Shown here: positions 1 to 6,500 of the stretch, piece after piece | Numbering within the stretch: the stretch's first letter is position 1 | How the letters are laid out: each line of letters starts with the position of its first letter | Assembly (NCBI GenBank): GCA_002337215.1 | Contig: DDFO01000028.1 | Location: 10,169 to 17,649, forward strand | Direction of reading: 5' to 3' | Source of the DNA: Phycisphaerales bacterium UBA1926 | Lineage (GTDB): Bacteria; Planctomycetota; Phycisphaerae; Phycisphaerales; UBA1924 | Length of the DNA: 7,481 nucleotides | Made by a program: the position numbers and the translations under genes | Notes under the pieces: generated by a model | What the model was told of the DNA's origin: nothing | Databases searched by the model: none | What the model saw: only the letters and a program-made list of their open reading frames with translations

Positions 1-27
1 CATGGAGAAGGCTGCGCCGTCTCCATG
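1..27 (-). terminator. Strong hairpin downstream of the symporter gene, candidate terminator
   Basis: Positions 1-12 (CATGGAGAAGGC) and 16-27 (GCCGTCTCCATG) pair in 11 of 12 positions around a three-base TGC loop. The hairpin lies 43 bases beyond the stop of the minus-strand symporter gene, so it is placed to end that transcript. Any T-run on the minus strand would fall before position 1, outside the window, so termination cannot be confirmed. Read on the plus strand the hairpin is followed by GCACCC, with no T-tract. It could instead be an intergenic repeat or the edge of another element. Confidence 0.4.
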
Positions 28-52
28 GCACCCAAGCAAGTTCGCTGAATAA

Positions 53-69
53 GACGGACCCGCACCGTC
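53..69 (-). terminator. Weak hairpin right after the symporter stop codon
   Basis: GACGG (53-57) and CCGTC (65-69) form a five-base-pair stem with a seven-base loop, starting one base past the stop codon at 71-73. On the minus strand it is followed by TTATTC, a short T-rich run. It could be a weak intrinsic terminator or assist the stronger hairpin at 1-27. A stem this short can arise by chance in GC-rich DNA. Confidence 0.25.
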
Positions 70-70
70 C

Positions 71-1543
71 TCACGCCACCCCACGCGACGCCCGCCGCTT
101 CTCCAGCGCTTTCTTGATCTCGTACGCCTTCGCCTCGCTGAGCGGGTAGCGGAGCACCATCACGATTGAAAGCAGCCCCAGCACGATCGGCAGCCCGATC
201 TCGAAGACGCGGAGCAGGAGGAGCGTGCGGTCCGTCTGCACGGCTGATTTCTCGTCGAAGCCGGTCGCTTCGATGAGCAGGCCCGCGGCGAAGTAGGCGC
301 CCGCCATGCCCATCTTGAGGAACCACCAGAAGACGGCGTAGTAGCTGCCCTCGCTGCGTCGGCCTGTCTCCAGTTCGTCGGCGTCGCAGACGTCGGCGAC
401 CATGGCGCTGGCGAGCGTGAAGAACATGAGCATGCCGCCCGAGAGCATGACGGTGGGGATGAACAGCAGCCAGGGGTGGTCGGGGTTGTAGCAGACGACC
501 TTGCTCGCCTGGGCGCCGAGCATGAGGCCCACGGCGAGCAGGAGCGTGCGCGTCTTGCCGATGCGGGCGCTGATGAAGTTGAGCGGGAAGACGAAGACGA
601 CCGCCGAGACGCCCCAGGCGGTGCCGATCCATCCCATGAGTTGGCTCGCCTCGGTCTTGTCGCCCCCGAAGAGATAGAAGATGGTGATGTAGTTGGCGAA
701 GTTATTGACGAGGTTGAAGCCCAGAACGGTCGCGAAGACGATCGCGACGAGCATGAGGAAGACGCGGTTACGCATGGTCATCTTCAGGCGCGTCCACATG
801 GGGATGCGCGTCTGCCCCGCGACCTGCTCGAAGTGCCGCTCCCGGCAGAGCAGGGCGCAGGCGATCGCGAAGACGATGACGATCCCCGCGGCGATGAAGG
901 CGACGTTGCGCATGCCGTCGACCTCATCGCCCCCGCCCATGAAGAAGGGGCGGTTTGCCATCGCGTAGAACCAGGGGGTGATCATCGCGCCGAGGTTGCC
1001 GACGAAACTCTTGGCGCTGAACAGGCGTGTGCGCTCGTGGTAGTCGTCGGTCATCTCCATGCCGAGGGCGCCGTGGGGGATCTCGAACATCGTCACGGCG
1101 GTGTAGAAGACGAGCGACATCAGCAGGAAGTACCAGAACTGGCCCATCGGGTCCCAGTCGCGGGGGACCGCCCACATCGCGACGAAGGTGATCGCGACGG
1201 CGAAGCCGCCGATGAGGATGTAGGGGCGGCGGCGGCCGAACCGGGAGCGGGTGTTGTCGGTGATGTGCCCCATGATGGGGTCGGTGATGGCGTCCCAGAA
1301 GCGGGGGACCATCTGGGCGACGCCGACGAGGATGGCGGAGACGCCGAGCCCGACGTTGACGATCAGCCCGCTGAGCTGGCCGACGGAGTTGAACAGGGCG
1401 ATGGGGACGAAGCCGCCGAGCCCGTAGGCGAGGAGCTGGACCCAGGGGATGCGGTCGCGAGCGGCTGTTTTGGCAGCGGAACCGCCGACGGCCGAGAGGG
1501 CGTCGGTGGCGGCTGTGTTACCTGATTTCTCGGGATCCGCCAT
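71..1543 (-). CDS. MFS sugar:cation symporter, GPH (glycoside-pentoside-hexuronide)/MelB type
   Basis: Predicted inner-membrane symporter of 490 residues importing a sugar or oligosaccharide with Na+ or H+; the substrate cannot be read from sequence. From the chosen start, residues 1-33 are a polar, Ala-rich cytoplasmic leader, and the rest alternates hydrophobic segments consistent with the usual 12 helices. The signature WDAITDPIMG begins at about residue 83; its two Asp (about 84 and 88) correspond to the cation-site Asp55 and Asp59 of MelB. It is followed by the helix 2-3 loop DNTRSRFGRRRP (about 96-107). The mid-protein stretch FEIPHGALGMEMTDDYHERT and the later ADVCDADELETGRRSEG (about 383-399) are also typical of GPH transporters. 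Length is normal for the family. The ATG at 1543 is chosen because GGAGGA lies three bases upstream; an in-frame GTG at 1588 would add 15 residues but lies inside the control palindrome. It is divergent from the carbohydrate-binding-like gene at 1755, suggesting shared regulation. Family call is firm; substrate unknown. Confidence 0.9.
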   Translation of the reverse strand: MADPEKSGNTAATDALSAVGGSAAKTAARDRIPWVQLLAYGLGGFVPIALFNSVGQLSGLIVNVGLGVSAILVGVAQMVPRFWDAITDPIMGHITDNTRSRFGRRRPYILIGGFAVAITFVAMWAVPRDWDPMGQFWYFLLMSLVFYTAVTMFEIPHGALGMEMTDDYHERTRLFSAKSFVGNLGAMITPWFYAMANRPFFMGGGDEVDGMRNVAFIAAGIVIVFAIACALLCRERHFEQVAGQTRIPMWTRLKMTMRNRVFLMLVAIVFATVLGFNLVNNFANYITIFYLFGGDKTEASQLMGWIGTAWGVSAVVFVFPLNFISARIGKTRTLLLAVGLMLGAQASKVVCYNPDHPWLLFIPTVMLSGGMLMFFTLASAMVADVCDADELETGRRSEGSYYAVFWWFLKMGMAGAYFAAGLLIEATGFDEKSAVQTDRTLLLLRVFEIGLPIVLGLLSIVMVLRYPLSEAKAYEIKKALEKRRASRGVA

Positions 1544-1546
1544 CCG

Positions 1547-1552
1547 TCCTCC
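1547..1552 (-). promoter_or_regulatory. Ribosome binding site deciding the symporter start
   Basis: On the minus strand GGAGGA is followed by CGG and then the ATG at 1543-1541. The spacing of 3-4 bases is short, but the motif is a full Shine-Dalgarno core. The GTG candidate at 1588-1586 has only the weaker AAAGG (1600-1604 on the minus strand), 11 bases away. This favours the ATG. Confidence 0.6.
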
Positions 1553-1573
1553 AGAATCGGGGGTGGGTTCTCG

Positions 1574-1593
1574 ATACAGTGTTGACACAGTAT
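1574..1593. promoter_or_regulatory. Imperfect 20-bp palindrome, candidate operator between divergent genes
   Basis: The left half ATACAGTGTT and the right half GACACAGTAT are complementary at 8 of 10 symmetric positions; only the central pair and the fifth pair fail. The site covers the plus-strand -35 box (1582-1587) and a minus-strand TATACT (1589-1594), so a protein bound here could control both genes. Sugar-transport genes are often governed by LacI- or GntR-type repressors with sites of about this size, but no regulator gene is in the window and the sequence matches no operator I can name. It can also be read as direct repeats: ACAGT occurs at 1576, 1587 and 1606. Confidence 0.5.
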
Positions 1594-1610
1594 ATGAAAA
1601 CCTTTACAGT
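1582..1610 (+). promoter_or_regulatory. Sigma-70-type promoter for the carbohydrate-binding-like gene
   Basis: A perfect TTGACA -35 box (1582-1587) is followed after exactly 17 bases by TACAGT (1605-1610), which matches four of six positions of the -10 consensus. The spacer is locally AT-rich (TATATGAAAACC) within otherwise GC-rich DNA. Transcription would begin near 1617, giving a leader of about 138 bases before the ATG at 1755. Planctomycete promoters are not well described, so the match to the general consensus is the only support. Confidence 0.55.
1589..1594 (-). promoter_or_regulatory. Possible -10 box for the symporter gene
   Basis: On the minus strand the sequence reads TATACT, matching five of six positions of a -10 box. 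No good -35 is found 16-18 bases upstream; the best is ACCACA, with three of six. If used, transcription would start near 1582, past the GTG at 1588, which agrees with the downstream ATG start. Its overlap with the palindrome would put the start under the same control as the divergent promoter. Confidence 0.3.
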
Positions 1611-1743
1611 CCTGTGGTGGAGGCTGTTCCCCGGGGCGATGTGTTCCGGGGGCGGGCGTCCGTGTTCATCCCGCTGATCTTGTCGCCGCGGCGGTTCAGG
1701 CGCTGCACACGCCCCGTGCGACTGTTTCTGGGTGATCTTCGAA

Positions 1744-1747
1744 GGAG
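1744..1747 (+). promoter_or_regulatory. Ribosome binding site fixing the start at 1755
   Basis: AAGGAG (1742-1747) stands with its GGAG core seven bases before the ATG at 1755, an ideal spacing. The reading frame is open much further upstream (to 1449), but that part runs antisense through the symporter gene. The signal peptide begins directly at this ATG. The rest of the leader (1617-1741) is GC-rich, with self-complementary CCCCGGGG (1629-1636) and CGCCGCGGCG (1684-1693), and no recognisable riboswitch. Confidence 0.85.
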
Positions 1748-1754
1748 AAAGAAG

Positions 1755-2600
1755 ATGGCACACCGAATCCGTACCGCAACGCTCGCCGTGGTGGCGGGGC
1801 TGACCGCGACCGCCTTCGCCAGCGAGGGCAATCTGATTTTCAACCCCGGGTTTGAGGAGGCGGCGCCTGTCGGCGGCCTGCCGCTGGGCTGGGGCAACTT
1901 CAACATCGCGTCATCGAACTATGTGAGCGCGGGCGACCCCGGCGCGTTTGTGCGCTCGGGAGAGCGTGCGATCCGCATCCCGCCCGCGACGGGTGACGCG
2001 ACCCGGTTCCAGGGCTGGACGACGAACATCTTCCGCCCCGACGGGTCGGACCTGTTCGATCCCGATTACGAGTATCTCGGTGGCGACGTGACGGTCTCGG
2101 GGTATTACCTCGTCCCGGAGGGCGAGACGCTCGCGAACGACCTGGTCGCGCTGAAACTCGAGTTCCGGCGTGAGCCCCCGAACTTCTCGATCTACACCTC
2201 GGTTGAGGTCGCGGTCGATGCGTCGGAGACCAACGGCGAGTGGCGGTACTTCGAGATCGTGTTCACCGACGAGGACATGCTCGCGGTGGGCGACTTCCCG
2301 CCGTACGCGACGAGCGTGTCGATCCTGCCCCTGCGGTTCTTCGGCGGTGATTTCATGACCGAGGCGCCGACGGGGACGATCTACTGGGATGACCTCTGCT
2401 ACGTGCAGGGCGATGTCCCGGGCGGCTGCAACGCCGCGGACCTCGCGGAGCCTTTCGGTGTGCTGGACCTGGGCGACATCGGTGCGTTCGTCACCGCGTT
2501 CACGAGCCAGGACCCGCTGGGTGATCTGAACGAGGACGGGATCTACGACCTCGCTGACATCACGATCTTCGTGAACGATTTCACGGGCGGCTGCCCCTGA
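1755..2600 (+). CDS. Secreted protein with CBM-like beta-sandwich and C-terminal dockerin-like tail
   Basis: Predicted exported protein of 281 residues. Residues 1-22 are a signal peptide: MAHRIR, a hydrophobic core, and AFA before Ser23. The mature part opens with NLIFNPGFEE (26-35), followed by Trp/Gly-rich strands, WRYFEIVF (163-170) and GTIYWDDL (207-214). This order (N-terminal 'N.GFE', mid-domain 'W..f.f.f', final 'iy.Dd') is typical of the galactose-binding-like jelly roll of CBM4/9-type carbohydrate-binding modules, so polysaccharide binding is likely but not shown. Residues 225-281 are a dockerin-like tail bounded by Cys225 and the final Cys-Pro. No catalytic domain is visible. It is divergent from a GPH sugar symporter, with a promoter overlapped by a palindrome, which fits a role in carbohydrate capture at the cell surface. 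Its transcript ends at the hairpin at 2647-2690. The CBM fold is inferred from motif layout; export and tail are clear. Confidence 0.85.
   Translation: MAHRIRTATLAVVAGLTATAFASEGNLIFNPGFEEAAPVGGLPLGWGNFNIASSNYVSAGDPGAFVRSGERAIRIPPATGDATRFQGWTTNIFRPDGSDLFDPDYEYLGGDVTVSGYYLVPEGETLANDLVALKLEFRREPPNFSIYTSVEVAVDASETNGEWRYFEIVFTDEDMLAVGDFPPYATSVSILPLRFFGGDFMTEAPTGTIYWDDLCYVQGDVPGGCNAADLAEPFGVLDLGDIGAFVTAFTSQDPLGDLNEDGIYDLADITIFVNDFTGGCP
2427..2597 (+). other. Dockerin-like Cys-bounded C-terminal tail (copy 1)
   Basis: This codes for 57 residues from CNAADLAEPF to the final GGCP. The second half has an intact EF-hand-like calcium loop, DLNEDGIYDLAD, followed by the helix ITIFVNDF. The first half has a helix IGAFVTAF but a degenerate loop (ADLAEPFGVLDLGD). 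Two loop-helix units is the dockerin type I layout. It matches the tail at 2740-2910 at 36 of 57 residues without gaps. Comparable tails recur across many secreted Phycisphaerae proteins, and I recall public annotation calling them GC-type dockerin domains. The binding partner is unknown to me. Confidence 0.8.
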
Positions 2601-2646
2601 TCTGTTTCGAGTCGGTGTCTGAAGCAAACCGAGTCTGAATACAACA

Positions 2647-2690
2647 AAGAGGCCGACGGCGCTTGCGAGCGCCGTCGGCCTTTTCTCTCT
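2647..2690. terminator. Strong intrinsic terminator shared by convergent genes
   Basis: GGCCGACGGCGC (2651-2662) and GCGCCGTCGGCC (2669-2680) pair perfectly over 12 bases, with one more T-A pair and a TGCG loop. On the plus strand it is followed by TTTTCTCTCT (2681-2690), making a textbook terminator for the gene ending at 2600. On the minus strand it is followed by TCTTTGTTGT, less regular but T-rich, so it may also end the transcript of the gene whose stop is at 2737. AAAGA before the stem can pair with the T-run. Confidence 0.9.
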
Positions 2691-2736
2691 GTGAGTTGTT
2701 GCCGGTGAGCGTGTGTTACTCCGGCGGAGGATTCGT

Positions 2737-3489
2737 TCAGGGGCAGCCGCCCGTGAACCCGTCCCTGAACCTGGCAACATCGGTCAGGTCGTAGATCCCG
2801 TCTCCGTTGAGATCCGCGGGCGGCACGCGGGCGAGGAAGCTGTTCACGAAAAGGTTGATATCGGAGAGGTCGAGCACACCCCAGGGCGCCGCGAGGTCGG
2901 CGGCGTTGCAGCTCTCATCGACGGAGAGCGTTCCCTCGGCCGATCCGCTGAGGTCGTAGGCCCTGGGTGTCTCGGTGGCGATCGAGAAGAGTTCGCCCCC
3001 GGCGTCGAAGATGAGCGAGCCGCGGAAATCGAAGCTCAGCGTGTCGCCGTCCTCGGCGTCGCTGTCGATGGTCTGCTGGAAGCTGAAAAGCCTGACCCGG
3101 TTGGTGACTCCGGGCGCATTCCCGACGGTGCCGGCGATGTTGCGGACATCGGCTGCCCCGACAAACTCGCCCGCCGATTGCAGGTGCGGGAAGGCAGAAT
3201 TGATATCGATGGTCCCGGTGCTCGACGAGGGACCTGAGACGTAGATCCGGTCGCAGGCGAACAGGAAGAGGCCCGGATCGCCGAGCAGGCCGGGATCGTT
3301 GGTCCTGGTGTTGAAGTCGCACATGACTCTGACGGTGATGGTGGCACCGGGGGCGACGGTGTCGCTGGTGACGAATGAGATGCTGGCGGTCGGATCGTTG
3401 GGTTGACCGGCGAGGGCGGTCGTGGCCGAGGCTGAGACGGTGCAGGCGAGGAGTGCGGCGATCAGGTTGCGTGTCGTGTTGCGTGTCAT
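2737..3489 (-). CDS. Exported beta-rich protein with dockerin-like tail, function unknown
   Basis: Predicted exported protein of 250 residues. The N terminus (MTRNTTRN plus a hydrophobic stretch) is a signal peptide, with a signal peptidase I site likely after Ala-Leu-Ala27. LLAC (13-16) also resembles a lipobox, so a lipoprotein is possible. Residues 28-193 are short beta strands rich in Ser, Thr, Asp and Gly, with no catalytic motif I recognise. The opening ASISFVTSDTVAPGATITVRV and the later TLSFDFRGSLIF resemble the first strands and closing sheet of cohesin-like or other Ig-type sandwiches, but this is weak inference. Residues 194-250 are the dockerin-like tail. The ATG at 3489 has AAGGA eight bases upstream. 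It lies 80 bases downstream of the large gene on the same strand, with no clear terminator or promoter between, so co-transcription is possible. It is convergent with the gene at 1755-2600. Confidence 0.8.
   Translation of the reverse strand: MTRNTTRNLIAALLACTVSASATTALAGQPNDPTASISFVTSDTVAPGATITVRVMCDFNTRTNDPGLLGDPGLFLFACDRIYVSGPSSSTGTIDINSAFPHLQSAGEFVGAADVRNIAGTVGNAPGVTNRVRLFSFQQTIDSDAEDGDTLSFDFRGSLIFDAGGELFSIATETPRAYDLSGSAEGTLSVDESCNAADLAAPWGVLDLSDINLFVNSFLARVPPADLNGDGIYDLTDVARFRDGFTGGCP
2740..2910 (-). other. Dockerin-like Cys-bounded C-terminal tail (copy 2)
   Basis: This codes for residues 194-250, from CNAADLAAPW to the final GGCP. The calcium loop DLNGDGIYDLTD is intact. The first loop is degenerate in the same way as in copy 1 (ADLAAPWGVLDLSD), followed by a helix INLFVNSF. 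Because the two genes converge, the tails form an inverted pair at DNA level; the last codons (TTC ACG GGC GGC TGC CCC TGA) are identical in both. Confidence 0.8.
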
Positions 3490-3497
3490 GGCTATTT

Positions 3498-3502
3498 TCC
3501 TT
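3498..3502 (-). promoter_or_regulatory. Ribosome binding site for the gene starting at 3489
   Basis: AAGGA on the minus strand ends eight bases before the ATG at 3489-3487. The good spacing and the immediate signal peptide support this start. Confidence 0.7.
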
Positions 3503-3511
3503 GTCGGTCTG

Positions 3512-3531
3512 CGCGGGTGTTTGGGCCCGCG
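3512..3531 (-). other. Small hairpin in the gap between the two minus-strand genes
   Basis: CGCGGG and CCCGCG (3512-3517 and 3526-3531) pair over six bases with an eight-base loop. On the minus strand no T-run follows; the next bases are CAGACCGAC and then the ribosome binding site. It is therefore not a standard terminator and would sit in a leader or as an intercistronic stem. The 80-base gap (3490-3569) shows no convincing promoter. Confidence 0.35.
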
Positions 3532-3569
3532 TTGATGCGTGTGGTGTTGCGATTCTCGAGCAATGATGG

Positions 3570-6500
3570 TTACTGGCAGTCGCCTGCGATCGCGGCATCG
3601 ATGATGCCGGAGATCGAGGGGGCGGAGGTCCGTTCGCCGATGTACTGCCGGATGTCGAACGCGTTGATCTCCGAGCCCAGGTCGTCGCCCTGGTCGACGA
3701 GATCGAGCGGGCAGTCGAGGGTCCGGACGCGGACCATCACCGGGGCGCTCGTCGCGTAGTTCGCGTTCTCGCCCTCGGCTGCGACATTGCAGCGGGCGCG
3801 GTAGGTGAAGTAATCCGTACCGGTGAACCCGTCGTCGGGGATGTACACGAAGGTGCCGTCGGCGAACATCTGGAGCGTGCCGTTGGCGGGCTCGAGATAC
3901 CCGTCGTCCCCGCTGGTGAAGGACATATCGATCTCGATCGTGCGGTACTCGGGGACGCCGTTCTCGTCATAGATCCGGACCTGACGCGTGTCGTTGTCGA
4001 GCACGCTCTGCACGGCCCCCTCGATCTGCGATTCGTAGATATCCGGGACCGCGAGGTCGTTGCGGCGTTCGCGCAGCGTCTTCAGTTCCGCGAGCACCAT
4101 CTCGGCGTAGGGCGCGGCCTGGACGGGCGTGTCGAGGGCCGCGATCAGTTCGCCGTAGACCAGGTCGATCCGGTCGTTGAAGAAGTCGTCGATGCGGTGG
4201 ATGTCGGGGTTGGTGTTCTGCAGGTCGATGTCGGACTCGGCGTCGGATTCGAACGCCTGCTCGACGAACTCGATCACGTCGGCCCCGCGGAGCCCGACCT
4301 CGCTGCCCGCGACGATGATGTCGCCGTTGATGTCCCGCAGAGGGGCGGCGCCGCGGAGAGCGCTGCGGAGCAGGCCGCTGCGTTCGAGGGCGTTCGGGAA
4401 GGCGACCGCGACGTAGGCGTCGAGGATCGCCTCGGCGTCGTCGAGTGCGTCGAGCCGTTCGACGAGCGACTTGCCCTGGTACGTGTTGATGCCCGGGGTC
4501 AGCATGTCGGTGTAGATCGCGGTGCGGAGCGCCTCGCGGGCGGTGCCGAGCGCCTTGTGCGCTTTGTCGCGGACCTGGTCGGCGTTCTGCAGTTCGATCT
4601 GGTCGGCCTCGACGATCGCCCGCTCCTCGGTGTTGCCGATGTAGGTCCCGCGTCCGACGACCGTGCCGGAGCTGATCTTTGAGCCCGGCGCGAGGTCGTG
4701 CTTGAACTCGGGCCACATGCGCTCCATGAAGTCGGCCCAGCCGCCGAGCTGATTGAGCGTGCCGAGCCCGTCGTTCGACCAGCTGCCGCAGTTGCCGGTG
4801 ATCGGGTCGCAGAGCCGGGTCTGCCTGCGGATCTGAATCCTCCGGCGGGCCTCCCAGTTGCCGTTGTTGACGTAGTTGCCGGCGGTGCGCTCGAGCTCGA
4901 CGTAGAAGTTCACCCGGTTGTCAAAGCCGTCGTCGTTGCTGAGGATCCAGTAGGCGTTGCGGTAGTTGCCGCCGTTCGTCGCGGCATCGAGCAGCGAGTA
5001 TGTCTTCGAGAGATCGTGGTCGCCCACGGTCCCGCTCCGCGAGATGCTCCCGAGGATTGAGTTATACCCCTCGTTCCAATCCTGGTTGCCCGACGGGCTC
5101 GGCAGCCCGTTGAGCGTGTTCCAGTGGTCGCGGCCGGGGAGATAGAACTCGATCGCGTCGACGAGCGGGCCGCTGTCGACGGAGATGTTGCCCAACCACG
5201 GGTCGATGGCGTGGGTGCCGTTGGAAAGGGGGACGTCGAAGATTTCGGGTCCGACGGTGTTGTCGAGCATCAGGTACCGCTCGATCGAGTCGTCGATGTG
5301 GGCCTGCAACTCGGCGACCTTCGCCTTGTAGTTCGTAACCAGTTCCTTGAAAAGCGTGGGGACTTCTTCGCCGTTGTCGGTCTCGGTCTGGCGGAATGCC
5401 TGGGCGAGGGCGATCAGGTCGTTGCCCTTGGCGATCATCTCGTCCAGGCGGCTGGCTCCCTGCCCCGTGTAGTCGCGGGCGAAGTACCAGGGGTTCTCCG
5501 ATGCCAGCTGGAGATAGGCCGTCGAGGCCATCGACCAGGCCTCGGGGGAGACAACGCTCTCGGGAACGAGGATGGGGCTGCCCCCGGTCAGGAACGCCGG
5601 GCTCAGCGCGATGAGCTCGTTGATGCGTGAAGACGAGGTGGAATCGGTGAAATTCTCGTCCGCGGCGGCGAGGTACGCGGTGATGTCGGCGGTCACGTTC
5701 GCAGGGTCACCTGCGTAGATCGCGTCGTCGGCGTTGTTGACCGCATAGGTGTAGAAATCGCTGGCGGCGGAATCGAAGTCGTCCCCGCCCCCGCCTGAGT
5801 TGAACGGGAAGTCCACCCCGTCGAAGCGGACGCCGACGCGGTCGTTGAGGTCCTGGCTGAACAGCAGGTCGATCAGGTCGGTGTTGACGCGGATGAGCGT
5901 TCCCTCGAGCGTCGAGAGCTCGGAGCTGCGGCGTTGGATCAGGTCGATCGCCTGGTCGATCCGCGTGCGGATCTCCTGCTGCCCGAAGGCGAGGACATCG
6001 AACCCTTCGACCATCGTGTCGAACACGATGTCGAGCTTCTGCTCGACGATGTCGAACCGCTCGTTGAGCTGGGTCTGCATCGCCTGGATCTGGTGCTGCA
6101 CCTCCCGGATCTGGATGTAGACGTCGTCGAGCGTCACGCCGCTGCTCTCGTTGTTCTCCGCGAGGTCGAGACTCGTCATCACGGAATCGGAGAAGAAGCC
6201 GTACGCCGAGGTCACGTCGTCATCGAGGATCGCGACGCCGAACCCGAGCACGTTCATCCCGAGCTGGGTCCCCGCCTTCGCGTTCGTCCAGTTCTTGTTT
6301 GCGCCCAGCGTCGCGGCGCCCAGGTTCAGTTGCCGCTCCGCGTACTCGGCGTTGGCGACGTTCTGGTACATCAGGATCGCGTTGGCGCTGATCGACGCGC
6401 GCTCGCCCGACACCTCGCGAAGGTCGTTGCGGCGTTCGAGGGCGATCGCCTCAAGCTGAGCCTCGGTGAGACCGAGCGTCTCGTCGAGCGAGAGCGGGTC

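Noticed and set aside
476..1525. A long plus-strand open frame (349 codons) opposite the symporter gene
   Set aside because: Its translation is a low-complexity run of Asp, Glu, Gly, Ala and Val with no hydrophobic core or motif. It is the antisense image of a clear membrane-protein gene in GC-rich DNA.
1574..1593. A LexA (SOS) box
   Set aside because: The site contains ACAGT and CAGTAT elements but lacks the required CTGT-N8-ACAG arrangement, and neither adjacent gene is a DNA-repair gene.
1639..1677. A 12-codon leader frame (ATG at 1639, TGA at 1675-1677) upstream of the secreted protein gene
   Set aside because: The nearest Shine-Dalgarno-like GGAGG (1619-1623) is 15 bases from the ATG, too far, and the peptide has no run of regulatory codons typical of attenuators.
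1449..1754. Upstream extension of the frame of the secreted protein gene (102 extra codons)
   Set aside because: The extension runs antisense into the symporter gene and through the promoter region. A good ribosome binding site and a signal peptide both begin at the ATG at 1755.
1911..2780. A minus-strand open frame of 289 codons opposite the secreted protein gene
   Set aside because: It is Arg-rich, without recognisable motifs, crosses the strong terminator at 2647-2690, and mirrors a well-supported gene.
3512..3531. Terminator between the large gene and the gene at 2737-3489
   Set aside because: The six-base-pair stem has no T-run after it on the minus strand and lies just upstream of a ribosome binding site, so it is noted only as a hairpin.
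4197..5630. Several plus-strand open frames (4197-4682, 4698-5060, 5124-5630) opposite the large gene
   Set aside because: They show Val/Asp/Glu/Gly-rich compositions typical of antisense frames in GC-rich genes, and lie within the continuous frame that encodes the recognisable coiled coil and Ig-like module.
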